Assembly (NCBI GenBank): GCA_963965975.1
Contig: OZ014412.1
Coordinates: 12,600,849-12,664,848 of the forward strand
DNA from: Xestospongia bergquistia
Taxonomy: Eukaryota; Porifera; Demospongiae; Haplosclerida; Petrosiidae
Direction of reading: 5' to 3'
Length of the DNA: 64,000 nt
Below are positions 24,918-39,073 of this stretch, piece after piece (positions within the stretch are counted from its first letter, which is position 1; each line of letters begins with the position of its first letter). The notes beneath the pieces were generated by a model. The model saw nothing but the letters and a program-made list of their open reading frames with translations. It had not been told where the DNA came from and did not search any database. The translations under genes were made by a program, and so were the position numbers.

Positions 24918-26063
24918 CTGTTATTAACAGTTTAGTAAGTTGGTTTGCATTAACACTCTAAAGTCTTTAAATTAAAGACTTTAGAAGGTTTTGACTATTG
25001 AGTGAAGTTAATAAAGTAAACAGCTAAGTCTAAACGACTCTATGGGACTAAATAAATAAACTGTTATTAACAGTTTAGTAAGTTAGTTTGCATTAACACT
25101 CTAAAGTCTTTAAATTAAAGACTTTAGAAGGTTTAGACTATTGAGTGAAGTTAATAAAGTAAACAGCTCAGTCTAAACGACTCTATGGGACTAACTAAAT
25201 AAACTATTATTAACTGTTTAGTAAGTTTGTTTGCATTAACACTTTAAAGCCTTTAAATTAAAGACTTTAGAAGGTTTAGACTATTGATTGAAGTTAACAA
25301 AGTAAACAGCTCAGTCTAATGGACTCTATGGGACTAACTAAATGAACTGTTATGAACAGTTTAGTAAGTTGGTTTGCATTAATACTCTACAGTCTTTAAA
25401 TTAAAGACTTTAGATGATTTAGACTATTGAGTGAAGTTAATAAAGTAAACAGCTCAGTGTAATGGACTCTATGGGACTAACTAAATGTAATGTTATTAAC
25501 AGTTTAGTAAGTTGGTTTGCATTAACACTCTAAAGTCTTTAAATTAAAGACTTTAGAAGGTTTAGACTATTGAGTGAAGTTAATAAAGTAAACAGCTCAG
25601 TGTAATGGACTCTATTGGACTAACTAAATGAACTGTTATTAACAGTTTAGTAAGTTGGTTTGCATTAACACTCTAAAGTCTTTAAATTAAAGACTTTAGA
25701 AGGTTTAGACTATTGAGTGAAGTTAATAAAGTAAACAGCTCAGTCTAAAGGACTCTATGGGACTAACTAAATAAACTGTTATTAACAGTTTAGGAAGTTA
25801 GTTTGCATTAACACTCTAAAGTCTTTAAATTAAAGACTTTAGAAGGTTTAGACTATTGAGTGAAGTTAATAAAGTAAACAGCTCAGTCTAAACGACTCTA
25901 TGGGACTAACTAAATAAACTGTTATTAACAGTTTAGTAAGTTTGTTCGCATTAACACTCTAAACTCTTTAAATTAAAGACTTTAGAAGGTTTAGACTATT
26001 GATTGAAGTTAACAAAGTAAACAGCTCAGTCTAAAGGACTCAATGGGACTAACTAAATAAACT

Positions 26064-28351
26064 GTTATCAACAGTTTAGTAAGTTGGTTTGTATTAAAAC
26101 TCTAAAGTCTGTAAATTAAAGAGTTTAGAAGGTTTAGACTATTGAGTGAAGTTAATAAAGTAAACAGCTCAGTCTAAAGGACTCTATTGGACTAACTAAA
26201 TAAACTGTTATTAACAGTTTAGTAAGTTGGTTTACATTAACACTCTAAAGTCTTTAAATTAAAGACTTTAGAAGGTTTAGACTATTGAGTGAAGTTCATA
26301 AATTAAACTGCTCAGTATAAAGGACTCTATGGGACTAACTAAATAAACTGTTATTAACAGTTTAGTAGGTTGGTTTGCATTAGCACTCTAAAGTCTTTAA
26401 ATTAAAGACTTTAGAAGGTTTAGACTATTGATTGAAGTTAACAAAGTAAACAGCTCAGTCTAATGGACTCTATGGGACTAACTAAATGAACTCTTATTAA
26501 CAGTTTAGTAAGTTGGTTTGCATTAACACTCTAAAGTCTTTAAATTAAAGACTTTAGAAGGTTTAGACTATTGAGTGAAGTTAATAAAGTAAACAGCTCA
26601 GTCTAAAGGACTCTATGGGACTAAGTAAATAAACTGTTATTAACAGTTTAGTAAGTTGGTTTGCCTTAACAATCTAAAGTCTTTAAATTAAAGACTTTAG
26701 AAAGTTTAGACTATTGATTGAAGTTAATAAAATAAACAGCTCAGTCTAATGGACTCTAAGGGACTACCTAAATGAACTTTTATTAACAGTTTAGTAAGTT
26801 GGTTTGCATTAACACTCTAAAATCTTTAAGTTAAAGACTTTAGAAGGTTTAGACTATTGAGTGAAGTTAATAAAGTAAACAGCTCAGTCTAAAGGACTCT
26901 ATGGGACTAACTAAATAAACTGTTATTACCAGTTTAGTAAGTTGGTTTGCCTTAACACTCTAAAGTCTTTAATTTAAAGACTTTAGAGGGTTTAGACTAT
27001 TGAGTGAAGTTAATAAAGTAATCAGCTCACTCTAAAGGACTCTATGGGACTAACTAAATAAACTGTTATTAACAGTTTAGTAAGTTGGATTGCATTAACA
27101 CTCTAAAGTCTTTAAAACAAAGACTTTAGAAGGTTGAAACTATTGAGTGAAGTTAATAAAGTAAACAGCTCAGTCTAAAGGACTCTATGGGACTAACTAA
27201 ATAAACTGTTATTAACAGTTTAGTAAGTTGGTTTGTATTAAAACTCTAAAGTCTGTAAATTAAAGAGTTTAGAAGGTTTAGACTATTGAGTGAAGTTAAT
27301 AAAGTAAACAGCTCAGTCTAAAGGACTCTATTGGACTAACTAAATAAACTGTTATTAACAGTTTAGTAAGTTGGTTTACATTAACACTCTAAAGTCTTTA
27401 AATTAAAGACTTTAGAAGGTTTAGACTATTGAGTGAAGTTCATAAATTAAACTGCTCAGTATAAAGGACTCTATGGGACTAACTAAATAAACTGTTATTA
27501 ACAGTTTAGTAGGTTGGTTTGCATTAGCACTCTAAAGTCTTTAAATTAAAGACTTTAGAAGGTTTAGACTATTGATTGAAGTTAACAAAGTAAACAGCTC
27601 AGTCTAATGGACTCTATGGGACTAACTAAATGAACTCTTATTAACAGTTTAGTAAGTTGGTTTGCATTAACACTCTAAAGTCTTTAAATTAAAGACTTTA
27701 GAAGGTTTAGACTATTGAGTGAAGTTAATAAAGTAAACAGCTCAGTCTAAAGGACTCTATGGGACTAAGTAAATAAACTGTTATTAACAGTTTAGTAAGT
27801 TGGTTTGCCTTAACAATCTAAAGTCTTTAAATTAAAGACTTTAGAAGGTTTAGACTATTGATTGAAGTTAATAAAATAAACAGCTCAGTCTAATGGACTC
27901 TAAGGGACTACCTAAATGAACTTTTATTAACAGTTTAGTAAGTTGGTTTGCATTAACACTCTAAAATCTTTAAGTTAAAGACTTTAGAAGGTTTAGACTA
28001 TTGAGTGAAGTTAATAAAGTAAACAGCTCAGTCTAAAGGACTCTATGGGACTAACTAAATAAACTGTTATTACCAGTTTAGTAAGTTGGTTTGCCTTAAC
28101 ACTCTAAAGTCTTTAATTTAAAGACTTTAGAGGGTTTAGACTATTGAGTGAAGTTAATAAAGTAATCAGCTCACTCTAAAGGACTCTATGGGACTAACTA
28201 AATAAACTGTTATTAACAGTTTAGTAAGTTGGATTGCATTAACACTCTAAAGTCTTTAAAACAAAGACTTTAGAAGGTTGAAACTATTGAGTGAAGTTAA
28301 TAAAGTAAACAGCTCAGTCTAAAGGACTCTATGGGACTAACTAAATAAACT
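26064..28351 (+). repeat. 8-monomer tandem duplication (2 x 1144 bp)
   Basis: Two copies lie exactly 1144 bp (8 x 143) apart: tctaaagtctg at 26101 and 27245; tttaaaac at 27111 and 28255. In a line-by-line comparison I saw one difference, ttagaaagttt in the first copy against ttagaaggttt in the second. The left edge falls between the ttatcaacag of the first copy and the ttattaacag of the second. Blocks c3 and c4 hold single copies of these monomers, so this is among the youngest events in the window. Confidence 0.88.
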
Positions 28352-30869
28352 GTTATTAACAGTTTAGTAAGGTGGTTTGCCTTAACACTCTAAAGTCTTT
28401 AAATTAAAGACTTTAGAAGGTTTAGACTATTGATTGAAGTTAACAAAGTCAACAGCTTAGTCTAATGGACTCTAAGGCAGTAACTAAATGAATTGTTATT
28501 AACAGTTTAGTAAGTTTGTTTGCATTAACACTCTAAAGTCTTTAAATTAAAGACTTTAGAAGGTTTAGACTATTGAGTGAAGTTAATAAAGTAAACAGCT
28601 AAGTCTAAACGACTCTATGGGACTAAATAAATAAACTGTTATTAACAGTTTAGTAAGTTTGTTTGCATTAAGACTCTTCAGTCTTTAAATTAAAGACTTT
28701 AGAAGGTTTAGACTATTGAGTGAAGTTAATAAAATAAACAGCTAAGTCTAAACGACTCTATGGGACTAAATAAATAAACTGTTATTAACAGTTTTGTAAG
28801 TTGGTTTGTATTAACACTCTAAAGTCTTTAAATTAAAGACTTTAGAAGGTTTAGACTATTGAGTGAAGTTAATAAAGTAAACAGCTCAGTCTAAACGACT
28901 CTATGGGACTAACTAAAAAAAAACTGTTATTAACAGTTTAGTAAGTTGGTTTGCATTAACACTCTAAAGTCTTTAAATTAAAGACTTTAGAAGGTTTAGA
29001 CTATTGAGTGAAGTTAACAAAGTAAACAGCTCAGTCTAATGGACTCTATGAGACTAACTAAATGAACTGTTATTAACAGTTTAGTAAGTTTGTTTTTATT
29101 AATTCTCTAAAGTCTTTAAATTAAAGACTTTAGAAGGTTTAGACTATTGATTGAAGTTAACAAAGTAAACAGCTCAGTCTAAAGGACTCTATGGGACTAA
29201 CTAAATAAACTGTTATTAACAGTTTAGTAAGTTGGTTTGTATTAACACTTTAAAGTCTTGAAATTAAAGAATTTAGAAGTTTTAGACTATTGATTGAAGT
29301 TAACAAAGTAAACAGCTCAGTCTAAAGGACTCTATGGGAGTAACTAAAAAAACTGTTATTAACAGTTTAGTAAGTTGGTTTGTATTAACACTCTAAAGTC
29401 TTTAAATTAAAGACTTTAGAAATATTAGACTATTGATTGAAGTTAACAAAGTAAACAGCTCAGTCTAATGGACTCTATGGGACTAACTAAATGAACTGTT
29501 ATTAACAGTTTAGTAAGTTGGTTTTCATTGACACTCTACAGTCTTTAAATTAAAGACTTTAGATGATTTAGACTATTGAGTGAAGTTAATAAAGTAAACA
29601 GCTCATTGTAACGCACTCTATTGGACTAACTAAATGAACTGTTATTAACAGTTTAGAAAGTTTGTTTGCATTAACACTCTAAAGTCTTTAAATTACAGAC
29701 TTTAGAAGGTTTAGACTATTGAGTGAAGTTAATAAAATAAACAGCTCAGTCAAAAGGACTCTATGGGACTAACTAAGTAAACTGTTATTAACAGTTTAGT
29801 AAGCTTGTTTGCATTAAGACTCTAAAGTCTTTAAATTAAAGACTTTAGAAGTTTTAGACTATTGAGTGAAGTTAATAAAGTAAACAGCTCAGTCTAAAGG
29901 ACTCTATGGGACTAAGTAAATAAAGTGTTATTAACTGTTTAGTAAGTTGGTTTGCCTTAACACTCTAAAGTCTTTAAATTAAAGACTCTAGAAGTTTTAG
30001 ACTATTGAGTGAAGTTAATAAAGTAATCAGCTCAGTCTAAAGGACTCTATGGGACTAACTAAATAAACTGTTATTAACAGTTTAGTAAGTTGGTTTGCAT
30101 TAACACTCTAAAGTCTTTAAATTAAAGACTTTAGAAGGTTGAGAATATTGAGTGAAGTTAATAAAGTAAACAGCTCAGTCTAAAGGACTCTATGGGACTA
30201 ACTAAATAAACTGTTACTAACAGTTTAGTTAGGTGGTTTACCTTAACACTCTAAAGTCTTTAAATTAAAGATTTTAGAAGGTTTAGACTATTGATTGAAG
30301 TTAACAAAGTCAACAGCTTAGTTTAATGGACTCTAAGGCACTAACTAAATGAATTGTTATTAACAGTTTAGTAAGTTTGTTTGCATTAACACTCTAAAGT
30401 CTTTAAATTAAAGACTTTAGAAGGTTTAAACTATTGAGTTAAGTTAATAAAGTAAACAGCTCAGTCTAAAGGACTCTATGGGACTAACTAAATAAACTGA
30501 TACTAACAGTTTAGTAAGTTGGTTTGTATTAACACTCTAAGGTCTTTAAATTAAAGACTTTAGAAGGTTTAGACTATTGAGTGAAGTTAATAAAGTAAAC
30601 AGCTCAGTCTAATGGACTCTATGGGACTAACTAAATAAACTGTTATTAACAGTTTAGTAAGTTGGTTTGTATTAACACTCTAAAGTCTTTAAATTAAAGA
30701 CTTTAGAAGGTTTAGCCTATTGAGTGAAGTTAATAAAGTAAACAGCTCAGTCTAAAGGACTCTATGGGACTAACTAAATAAACTGTTATTAACACTTTAG
30801 TAAGTTGGTTTGCCTTAACACTCTAAAGTCTATAATTAAAGACTTTAGAAGGTTGAGACTATTGATTGA

Positions 30870-33800
30870 AGTTAACAAAGTAAACAGCTCAGTCTAATGG
30901 ACTTTAAGGCACTAACTAAATGAACTGTTATTAACAGTTTAGTAGGTTGGTTTGCATTAACACTCTAAAGTCTTTAAATTAAAGACTTTAGAAGGTTTAG
31001 ACTATTGATTGAAGTTAACAAAGTAAATAGCTCAGTCTAATGGACTCTATGGGACTAACTAAATGAACTTTTATTAACAGTTTAGTAAGTTGGTTTGCAT
31101 TAACACTCTACAGTCTTTAAATTAAAGACTTTAGACGGTTTAGACTATTGAGTGAAGTTAATAAAGTCAACAGCTCAGTGAAATGGACTCTATTGGACTA
31201 ACTAAATGAACTGTTATTAACAGTTTAGTAAGTTGGTTTTCCTTAACACTCTAAAGTCTTTAAATTAAAGACTTTAGAAGGTTTAGACTATTGAGTGAAG
31301 TTAATAAAGTAAACAGCTCAGTCTAAAGGACTCTATGGGACTCACTAAATAAACTGTTATTAACAGTTTAGGAAGTTGGTTTGCATTAACACTCTAAAGT
31401 CTTTAAATTAAAGACTTTAGAAGGTTTAGACTATTGAGTGAAGTTAATAAAGTAAACCGCTAAGTCTAAACGACTCTATAGGACTAAATAAATAAACTGT
31501 TATTAACAGTTTAGTAAGTTTGTTTGCATTAACACTCTAAAGTCTTTAAATTAAAGACTTTAGAAGGTTTAGACTATTGAGTGAAGTTAATAAAGTAAAC
31601 AGCTCAGTCTAAAGGACTCTATGGGACTAACTAAATAAACTGTTATTAACAGTTTAGTAAGTTTGTTTGCATTAACACTCTAAAGTCTTTAAATTAAAGA
31701 CTTTAGAAGGTTTAGACTATTGAGTGAAGTTAATAAAGTAAACAGCTCAGTGTAATGGACTCAATGGGACTAACTAAATGAACATTTATTAACAGTTTAG
31801 TAAGCTGGTTTGCATTAACACCCTAAAGTCTTTAAATTAAAGACTTTAGAAGGTTTAGGCTATTGAGTGAAGTTAATAAAGTAAACAGCTCAGTCTAAAG
31901 GACTCTATGGGACTAACTAAATAAACTGTTATTAACAGTTTAAGAAGTTTGTTTGCATTAACACTCTAAAGTCTTTAAATTAAAGACTTTAGAAGGTTTA
32001 GACTATTGAGTGAAGTTAATAAAGTAAATAGCTCAGTCTAAAGGACTCTATGGGACTGACAAATGAACCGTTATTAACAGTTTAGTAAGTTGCTTTTCCT
32101 TAACGCTTTAAAGGCTTTAAATTAAAGACTTTGAGAAGGTTTAGACTATTGATTGAAGTTAACAAAGTAAACAGCTCAGTCTAATGGACTCTATGGGACT
32201 AACTAAATGAACTGTTATTAACAGTTTAGTAAGTTGGTTTGCATTAACACTCTACAGTCTTTAAATTAAAGACTTTAGATGATTTAGACTATTGAGTGAA
32301 GTTAATAAAGTAAACAGCTCAGTGTAATGGACTCTATTGGACTAACTAAATGAACTGTTATTAACAGTTTAGTAAGTTGGTTTGCGTTAACACTCTAAAG
32401 TCTTTAAATTAAAGACTTTAGATGGTTTTGACTATTGAGTGAAGTTAATAAAGTAAACAGCTAAGTCTAAACGACTCTATGGGACTAAATAAATAAACTG
32501 TTATTAACAGTTTAGTAAGTTAGTTTGCATTAACACTCTAAAGTCTTTAAATTAAAGACTTTAGAAGGTTTAGACTATTGAGTGAAGTTAATAAAGTAAA
32601 CAGCTCAGTCTAAACGACTCTATGGGACTAACTAAATAAACTGTTATTAACTGTTTAGTAAGTTTGTTTGCATTAACACTTTAAAGCCTTTAAATTAAAG
32701 ACTTTAGAAGGTTTAGACTATTGATTGAAGTTAACAAAGTAAACAGCTCAGTCTAATGGACTCTATGGGACTAACTAAATGAACTGTTATGAACAGTTTA
32801 GTAAGTTGGTTTGCATTAATACTCTACAGTCTTTAAATTAAAGACTTTAGATGATTTAGACTATTGAGTGAAGTTAATAAAGTAAACAGCTCAGTGTAAT
32901 GGACTCTATGGGACTAACTAAATGTAATGTTATTAACAGTTTAGTAAGTTGGTTTGCATTAACACTCTAAAGTCTTTAAATTATAGACTTTAGAAGGTTT
33001 AGACTATTGAGTGAAGTTAATAAAGTAAACAGCTCAGTGTAATGGACTCTATTGGACTAACTAAATGAACTGTTATTAACAGTTTAGTAAGTTTGTTTGC
33101 ATTAACACTCTAAAGTCTTTAAATTAAAGACTTTAGAAGGTTTAGACTATTGAGTGAAGTTAATAAAGAAAACAGCTCAGTCTAAAGGACTCTATGGGAC
33201 TAACTAAATAAACTGTTATTAACAGTTTAGGAAGTTGGTTTGCATTAACACTCTAAAGTCTTTAAATTAAAGACTTTAGGAGGTTTAGACTATTGAGTGA
33301 AGTTAATAAAGTAAACAGCTCAGTCTAAACGACTCTATGGGACTAACTATATAAACTTTTATTAACAGTTTAGTAAGTTTGTTCGCATTAACACTCTAAA
33401 CTCTTTAAATTAAAGACTTTAGAAGGTTTAGACTATTGATTGAAGTTAACAAAGTAAACAGCTCAGTCTAAAGGACTCTATGGGACTAACTAAATAAACT
33501 ATTATCAACAGTTTAGTAAGTTGGTTTGTATTAAAACTCTAAAGTCTGTAAATTAAAGACTTTAGAAGGTTTAGACTATTGAGTGAAGTTAATAAAGTAA
33601 ACAGCTCAGTCTAAAGGACTCTATTGGACTAACTAAATAAACTGTTATTAACAGTTTAGTAAGTTGGTTTACATTAACACTCTAAAGTCTTTAAATTAAA
33701 GACTTTAGAAGGTTTAGACTATTGAGTGAAGTTCATAAATTAAACTGCTCAGTATAAAGGACTCTATGGGACTAACTAAATAAACTGTTATTAACAGTTT

Positions 33801-36800
33801 AGTAGGTTGGTTTGCATTAGCACTCTAAAGTCTTTAAATTAAAGACTTTAGATGATTTAGACTATTGAGTGAAGTTAATAAAGTAAACAGCTCAGTGTAA
33901 TGGACTCTATTGGACTAACTAAATGAACTGTTATTAACAGTTTAGTAAGTTTGTTTGCATTAACACTCTGAAGTCTTTAAATTAAAGACTTTAGAAGGTT
34001 TAGACTATTGAGTGAAGTTAATAAAATAAACAGCTCAGTCTAAAGGACTCTATGGGACTAACTAAGTAAACTGTTATTAACAGTTTAGTAAGTTTGTTTG
34101 CATTAACACTCTAAAGTCTTTAAATTAAAGACTTTAGAAGGTTTAGACTATTGAGTGAAGTTAATAAAGTAAACAGCTCAGTCTAAAGGACTCTATGGGA
34201 CTAAGTAAATAAACTGTTATTAACAGTTTAGTAAGTTGGTTTGCCTTAACAATCTAAAGTCTTTAAATTAAAGACTTTAGAAGGTTTAGACTATTGATTG
34301 AAGTTAATAAAATAAACAGCTCAGTCTAATGGACTCTAAGGGACTACCTAAATGAACTTTTATTAACAGTTTAGTAAGTTTGTTTGCATTAACACTCTAA
34401 AATCTTTAAGTTAAAGACTTTAGAAGGTTTAGACTATTGAGTGAAGTTAATAAAGTAAACAGCTCAGTCTAAAGGACTCTATGGGACTAACTAAATAAAC
34501 TGTTATTACCAGTTTAGTAAGTTGGTTTGCCTTAACGATCTAAAGTCTTTAATTTAAAGACTTTAGAGGGTTTAGACTATTGAGTGAAGTTAATAAAGTA
34601 ATCAGCTCACTCTAAAGGACTCTATGGGACTAACTAAATAAACTGTTATTAACAGTTTAGTAAGTTGGTTTGCATTAACACTCTAAAGTCTTTAAAACAA
34701 AGACTTTAGAAGGTTGAAACTATTGAGTGAAGTTAATAAAGTAAACAGCTCAGTCTAAAGGACTCTATGGGACTAACTAAATAAACTGTTATTAACAGTT
34801 TAGTAAGGTGGTTTGCCTTAACACTCTAAAGTCTTTAAATTAAAGACTTTAGAAGGTTTAGACTATTGATTGAAGTTAACAAAGTCAACAGCTTAGTCTA
34901 ATGGACTCTAAGGCACTAACTAAATGAATTGTTATTAACAGTTTAGTAAGTTTGTTTGCATTAACACTCTAAAGTCTTTAAATTAAAGACTTTAGAAGGA
35001 TTAGACTATTGAGTGAAGTTAATAAAGTAAACAGCTAAGTCTAAACGACTCTATGGGACTAAATAAATAAACTGTTATTAACAGTTTAGTAAGTTTGTTT
35101 GCATTAAGACTCTTCAGTCTTTAAATTAAAGACTTTAGAAGGTTTAGACTATTGAGTGAAGTTAATAAAATAAACAGCTAAGTCTAAACGACTCTATGGG
35201 ACTAAATAAATAAACTGTTATTAACAGTTTTGTAAGTTGGTTTGTATTAACACTCTAAAGTCTTTAAATTAAAGACTTTAGAAGGTTTAGACTATTGAGT
35301 GAAGTTAATAAAGTAAACAGCTCAGTCTAAACGACTCTATGGGACTAACTAAAAAAAAACTGTTATTAACAGTTTAGTAAGTTGGTTTGCATTAACACTC
35401 TAAAGTCTTTAAATTAAAGACTTTAGAAGGTTTAGACTATTGAGTGAAGTTAACAAAGTAAACAGCTCAGTCTAATGGACTCTATGAGACTAACTAAATG
35501 AACTGTTATTAACAGTTTAGTAAGTTTGTTTGCATTAATTCTCTAAAGTCTTTAAATTAAAGACTTTAGAAGGTTTAGACTATTGATTGAAGTTAACAAA
35601 GTAAACAGCTCAGTCTAAAGGACTCTATGGGACTAACTAAATAAACTGTTATTAACAGTTTAGTAAGTTGGTTTGTATTAACACTTTAAAGTCTTGAAAT
35701 TAAAGACTTTAGAAGTTTTAGACTATTGATTGAAGTTAACAAAGTAAACAGCTCAGTCTAAAGGACTCTATGGGAGTAACTAAAAAAACTGTTATTAACA
35801 GTTTAGTAAGTTGGTTTGTATTAACGCTCTAAAGTCTTTAAATTAAAGACTTTAGAAATATTAGAATATTGATTGAAGTTAACAAAGTAAACAGCTCAGT
35901 CTAATGGACTCTATGGGACTAACTAAATGAACTGTTATTAACAGTTTAGTAAGTTGGTTTTCATTGACACTCTACAGTCTTTAAATTAAAGACTTTAGAT
36001 GATTTAGACTATTGAGTGAAGTTAATAAAGTAAACAGCTCATTGTAACGCACTCTATTGGACTAACTAAATGAACTGTTATTAACAGTTTAGAAAGTTTG
36101 TTTGCATTAACACTCTAAAGTCTTTAAATTAAAGACTTTAGAAGGTTTAGACTATTGAGTGAAGTTAATAAAATAAACAGCTCAGTCAAAAGGACTCTAT
36201 GGGACTAACTAAGTAAACTGTTATTAACAGTTTAGTAAGTTTGTTTGCATTAAGACTCTAAAGTCTTTAAATTAAAGACTTTAGAAGTTTTAGACTATTG
36301 AGTGAAGTTAATAAAGTAAACAGCTAAGTCTAAAGGACTCTATGGGACTAAGTAAATAAAGTGTTATTAACTGTTTAGTAAGTTGGTTTGCCTTAACACT
36401 CTAAAGTCTTTAAATTAAAGACTCTAGAAGTTTTAGACTATTGAGTGAAGTTAATAAAGTAATCAGCTCAGTCTAAAGGACTCTATGGGACTAACTAAAT
36501 AAACTGTTATTAACAGTTTAGTAAGTTGGTTTGCATTAACACTCTAAAGTCTTTAAATTAAAGACTTTAGAAGGTTGAGAATATTGAGTGAAGTTAATAA
36601 AGTAAACAGCTCAGTCTAAAGGACTCTATGGGACTAACTAAATAAACTGTTACTAACAGTTTAGTTAGGTGGTTTACCTTAACACTCTAAAGTCTTTAAA
36701 TTAAAGATTTTAGAAGGTTTAGACTATTGATTGAAGTTAACAAAGTCAACAGCTTAGTTTAATGGACTCTAAGGCACTAACTAAATGAATTGTTATTAAC

Positions 36801-37930
36801 AGTTTAGTAAGTTTGTTTGCATTAACACTCTAAAGTCTTTAAATTAAAGACTTTAGAAGGTTTAGACTATTGAGTTAAGTTAATAAAGTAAACAGCTCAG
36901 TCTAATGGACTCTATGGGACTAACTAAATAAACTGTTATTAACAGTTTAGTAAGTTGGTTTGTATTAACACTCTAAAGTCTTTAAATTAAAGACTTTAGA
37001 AGGTTTAGACTATTGAGTGAAGTTAATAAAGTAAACAGCTCAGTCTAAAGGACTCTATGGGACTAACTAAATAAACTGTTATTAACACTTTAGTAAGTTG
37101 GTTTGCCTTAACACTCTAAAGTCTATAATTAAAGACTTTAGAAGGTTGAGACTATTGATTGAAGTTAACAAAGTCAACAGCTTAGTCAAATGGACTCTAA
37201 GGCACTAACTAAATGAATTGTTATTAACCGTTTAGTAAGTTTGTTTGCGTTACACTCTAAAGTCTTTAAATTAAAGACTTTAGAAGGTTTAAACTATTGA
37301 GTGAAGTTAATAAAGTAAACAGATCAGTCTAAACGAGTCTCTGGGACTAACTAAATAAACTGCTATTAACAGTTCAGTAAGTTGGTTTGCCTTAACACTC
37401 TAAAGTCTGTAAATTAAAGACTTTAGAAGGTTTTGACTATTGATTGAAGTTAACAAAGTAAAAAGCTCAGTCTAATGGACTCTATGGGGCTAACTAAATG
37501 AACCGTTATTAACAGTTTAGTAAGTTGGTTTGCATTAAGACTCTAAAGTCTTTAAATTAAAGACTTTAGAAGGTTTAGACTATTGAGTGAAGATAATAAA
37601 GTAAACAGCTCAGTCTAAAGGACTCTCTGGGACTAACTAAATAAACTGTTATTAACAGTTAGTAAGTTTGTTTGCATTAACACTCTAAAGTCTTTAAATT
37701 AAAGACTTTAGAAGGTTTAGACTATTGATTGAAGTTAACAAAGTAAGCAGCTCAGTCTAAAGGACTCTATGGGACTAACTAAATAAACTGTTATTAACAC
37801 TTTAGTAAGTTGGTTTGTATTAACACTCTAAAGTTTTTAAATTAAAGACTTTAGAAGGTTTAGACTATTGATTGAAGTTAACAAAGTAAACACCTCAGAT
37901 AATGGACTCTATGGGACTAACTAAATGAAC
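30870..37930 (+). repeat. Zone I block c3
   Basis: This is a near-copy of c2 starting part-way into it. Markers align at an offset of 7437 bp (52 monomers plus 1 base): actttaaggcac 23464/30901, ccttaacgct 24661/32098, ttatgaacag 25350/32787. After differences in monomer number the offset is 6436 (tttaaaac 28255/34691; tcttcag 28675/35111). Only scattered substitutions separate the copies by eye. It ends near 37,895-37,952, where the cacctcagataatgg monomer is followed by a gtttgtttgcatt monomer with aaagcc instead of the usual C type. Confidence 0.78.
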
Positions 37931-38930
37931 TGTTATTAACAGTTTAGTAAGTTTGTTTGCATTAACACTCTAAAGCCTTTAAATTAAAGACTTTAGAAGG
38001 TTTAGACTATTGATTGAAGTTAACAAAGTAAACAGGTCAGTCTAATGGACTCTATGGGACTAACTAAATGAACTGTTATGAACAGTTTAGTAAGTTGGTT
38101 TGCATTAATACTCTACAGTCTTTAAATTAAAGACTTTAGATGATTTAGACTATTGAGTGAAGTTAATAAAGTAAACAGCTCAGTGTAATGGACTCTATGG
38201 GACTAACTAAATGTAATGTTATTAACAGTTTAGTAAGTTGGTTTGCATTAACACTCTAAAGTCTTTAAATTAAAGACTTTAGAAGGTTTAGACTATTGAG
38301 TGAAGTTAATAAAGTAAACAGCTTAGTGTAATGGACTCTATTGGACTAACTAAATGAACTGTTATTAACAGTTTAGTAAGTTGGTTTGCATTAACACTCT
38401 AAAGTCTTTAAATTAAAGACTTTAGAAGGTTTAGACTATTGATTGAAGTTAATAAAGTAAACAGCTCAGTCTAAAGGACTCTATGGGACTAACTAAATAA
38501 ACTGTTATTAACAGTTTAGGAAGTTGGTTTGCATTAACACTCTAAAGTCTTTAAATTAAAGACTTTAGAAGGTTTAGACTATTGAGTGAAGTTAATAAAG
38601 TAAACAGCTCAGTCTAAACGACTCTATGGGACTAACTAAATAAACTGTTATTAACAGTTTAGTAAGTTTGTTCGCATTAACACTCTAAACTCTTTAAATT
38701 AAAGACTTTAGAAGGTTTAGACTATTGATTGAAGTTAACAAAGTAAACAGCTCAGTCTAAAGGACTCTATGGGACTAACTAAATAAACTGTTATCAACAG
38801 TTTAGTAAGTTGGTTTGTATTAACACTCTAAAGTCTGTAAATTAAAGACTTTAGAAGGTTTAGACTATTGAGTGAAGTTAATAAAGTAAACAGCTCAGTC
38901 TAAAGGACTCTATGGGACTAACTAAATAAA

Positions 38931-39073
38931 CTGTTATTAACAGTTTAGTAAGTTGGTTTACATTAACACTCTAAAGTCTTTAAATTAAAGACTTTAGAAG
39001 GTTTAGACTATTGAGTGAAGTTCATAAATTAAACTGCTCAGTATAAAGGACTCTATGGGACTAACTAAATAAA
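38931..39073 (+). repeat. Representative F-type monomer
   Basis: This copy is 143 bp with ggtttacattaac in place of ggtttgcattaac, gttcataaattaaac in the second half, and tgctcagtataaagg. Other copies lie near 725, 4,000, 8,720, 23,215, 26,208, 27,352, 33,645 and 43,932, and in reverse complement near 18,130 and 19,560 in the inverted block. It is a useful landmark because it is followed by a taggttgg monomer in nearly all copies. Confidence 0.75.

Larger units (their letters stand above)
22492..30870 (+). repeat. Zone I block c2
   Basis: About 58 monomers. The start is a near-copy of the window start (aagtgtttaa, tttagaatg and agctcactc all shared at offset 22,491). It carries the actttaaggcac monomer (23464), the ctttgagaagg monomer (24,69x), ttatgaacag (25350) and tcttcag (28675). 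The block ends about 30,860-30,885, where a ttgagactattgattg monomer normally followed by cagcttagtcaaatgg continues instead with cagctcagtctaatgg and actttaaggcac. That joint marks the return to an earlier point of the same unit. Confidence 0.75.
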
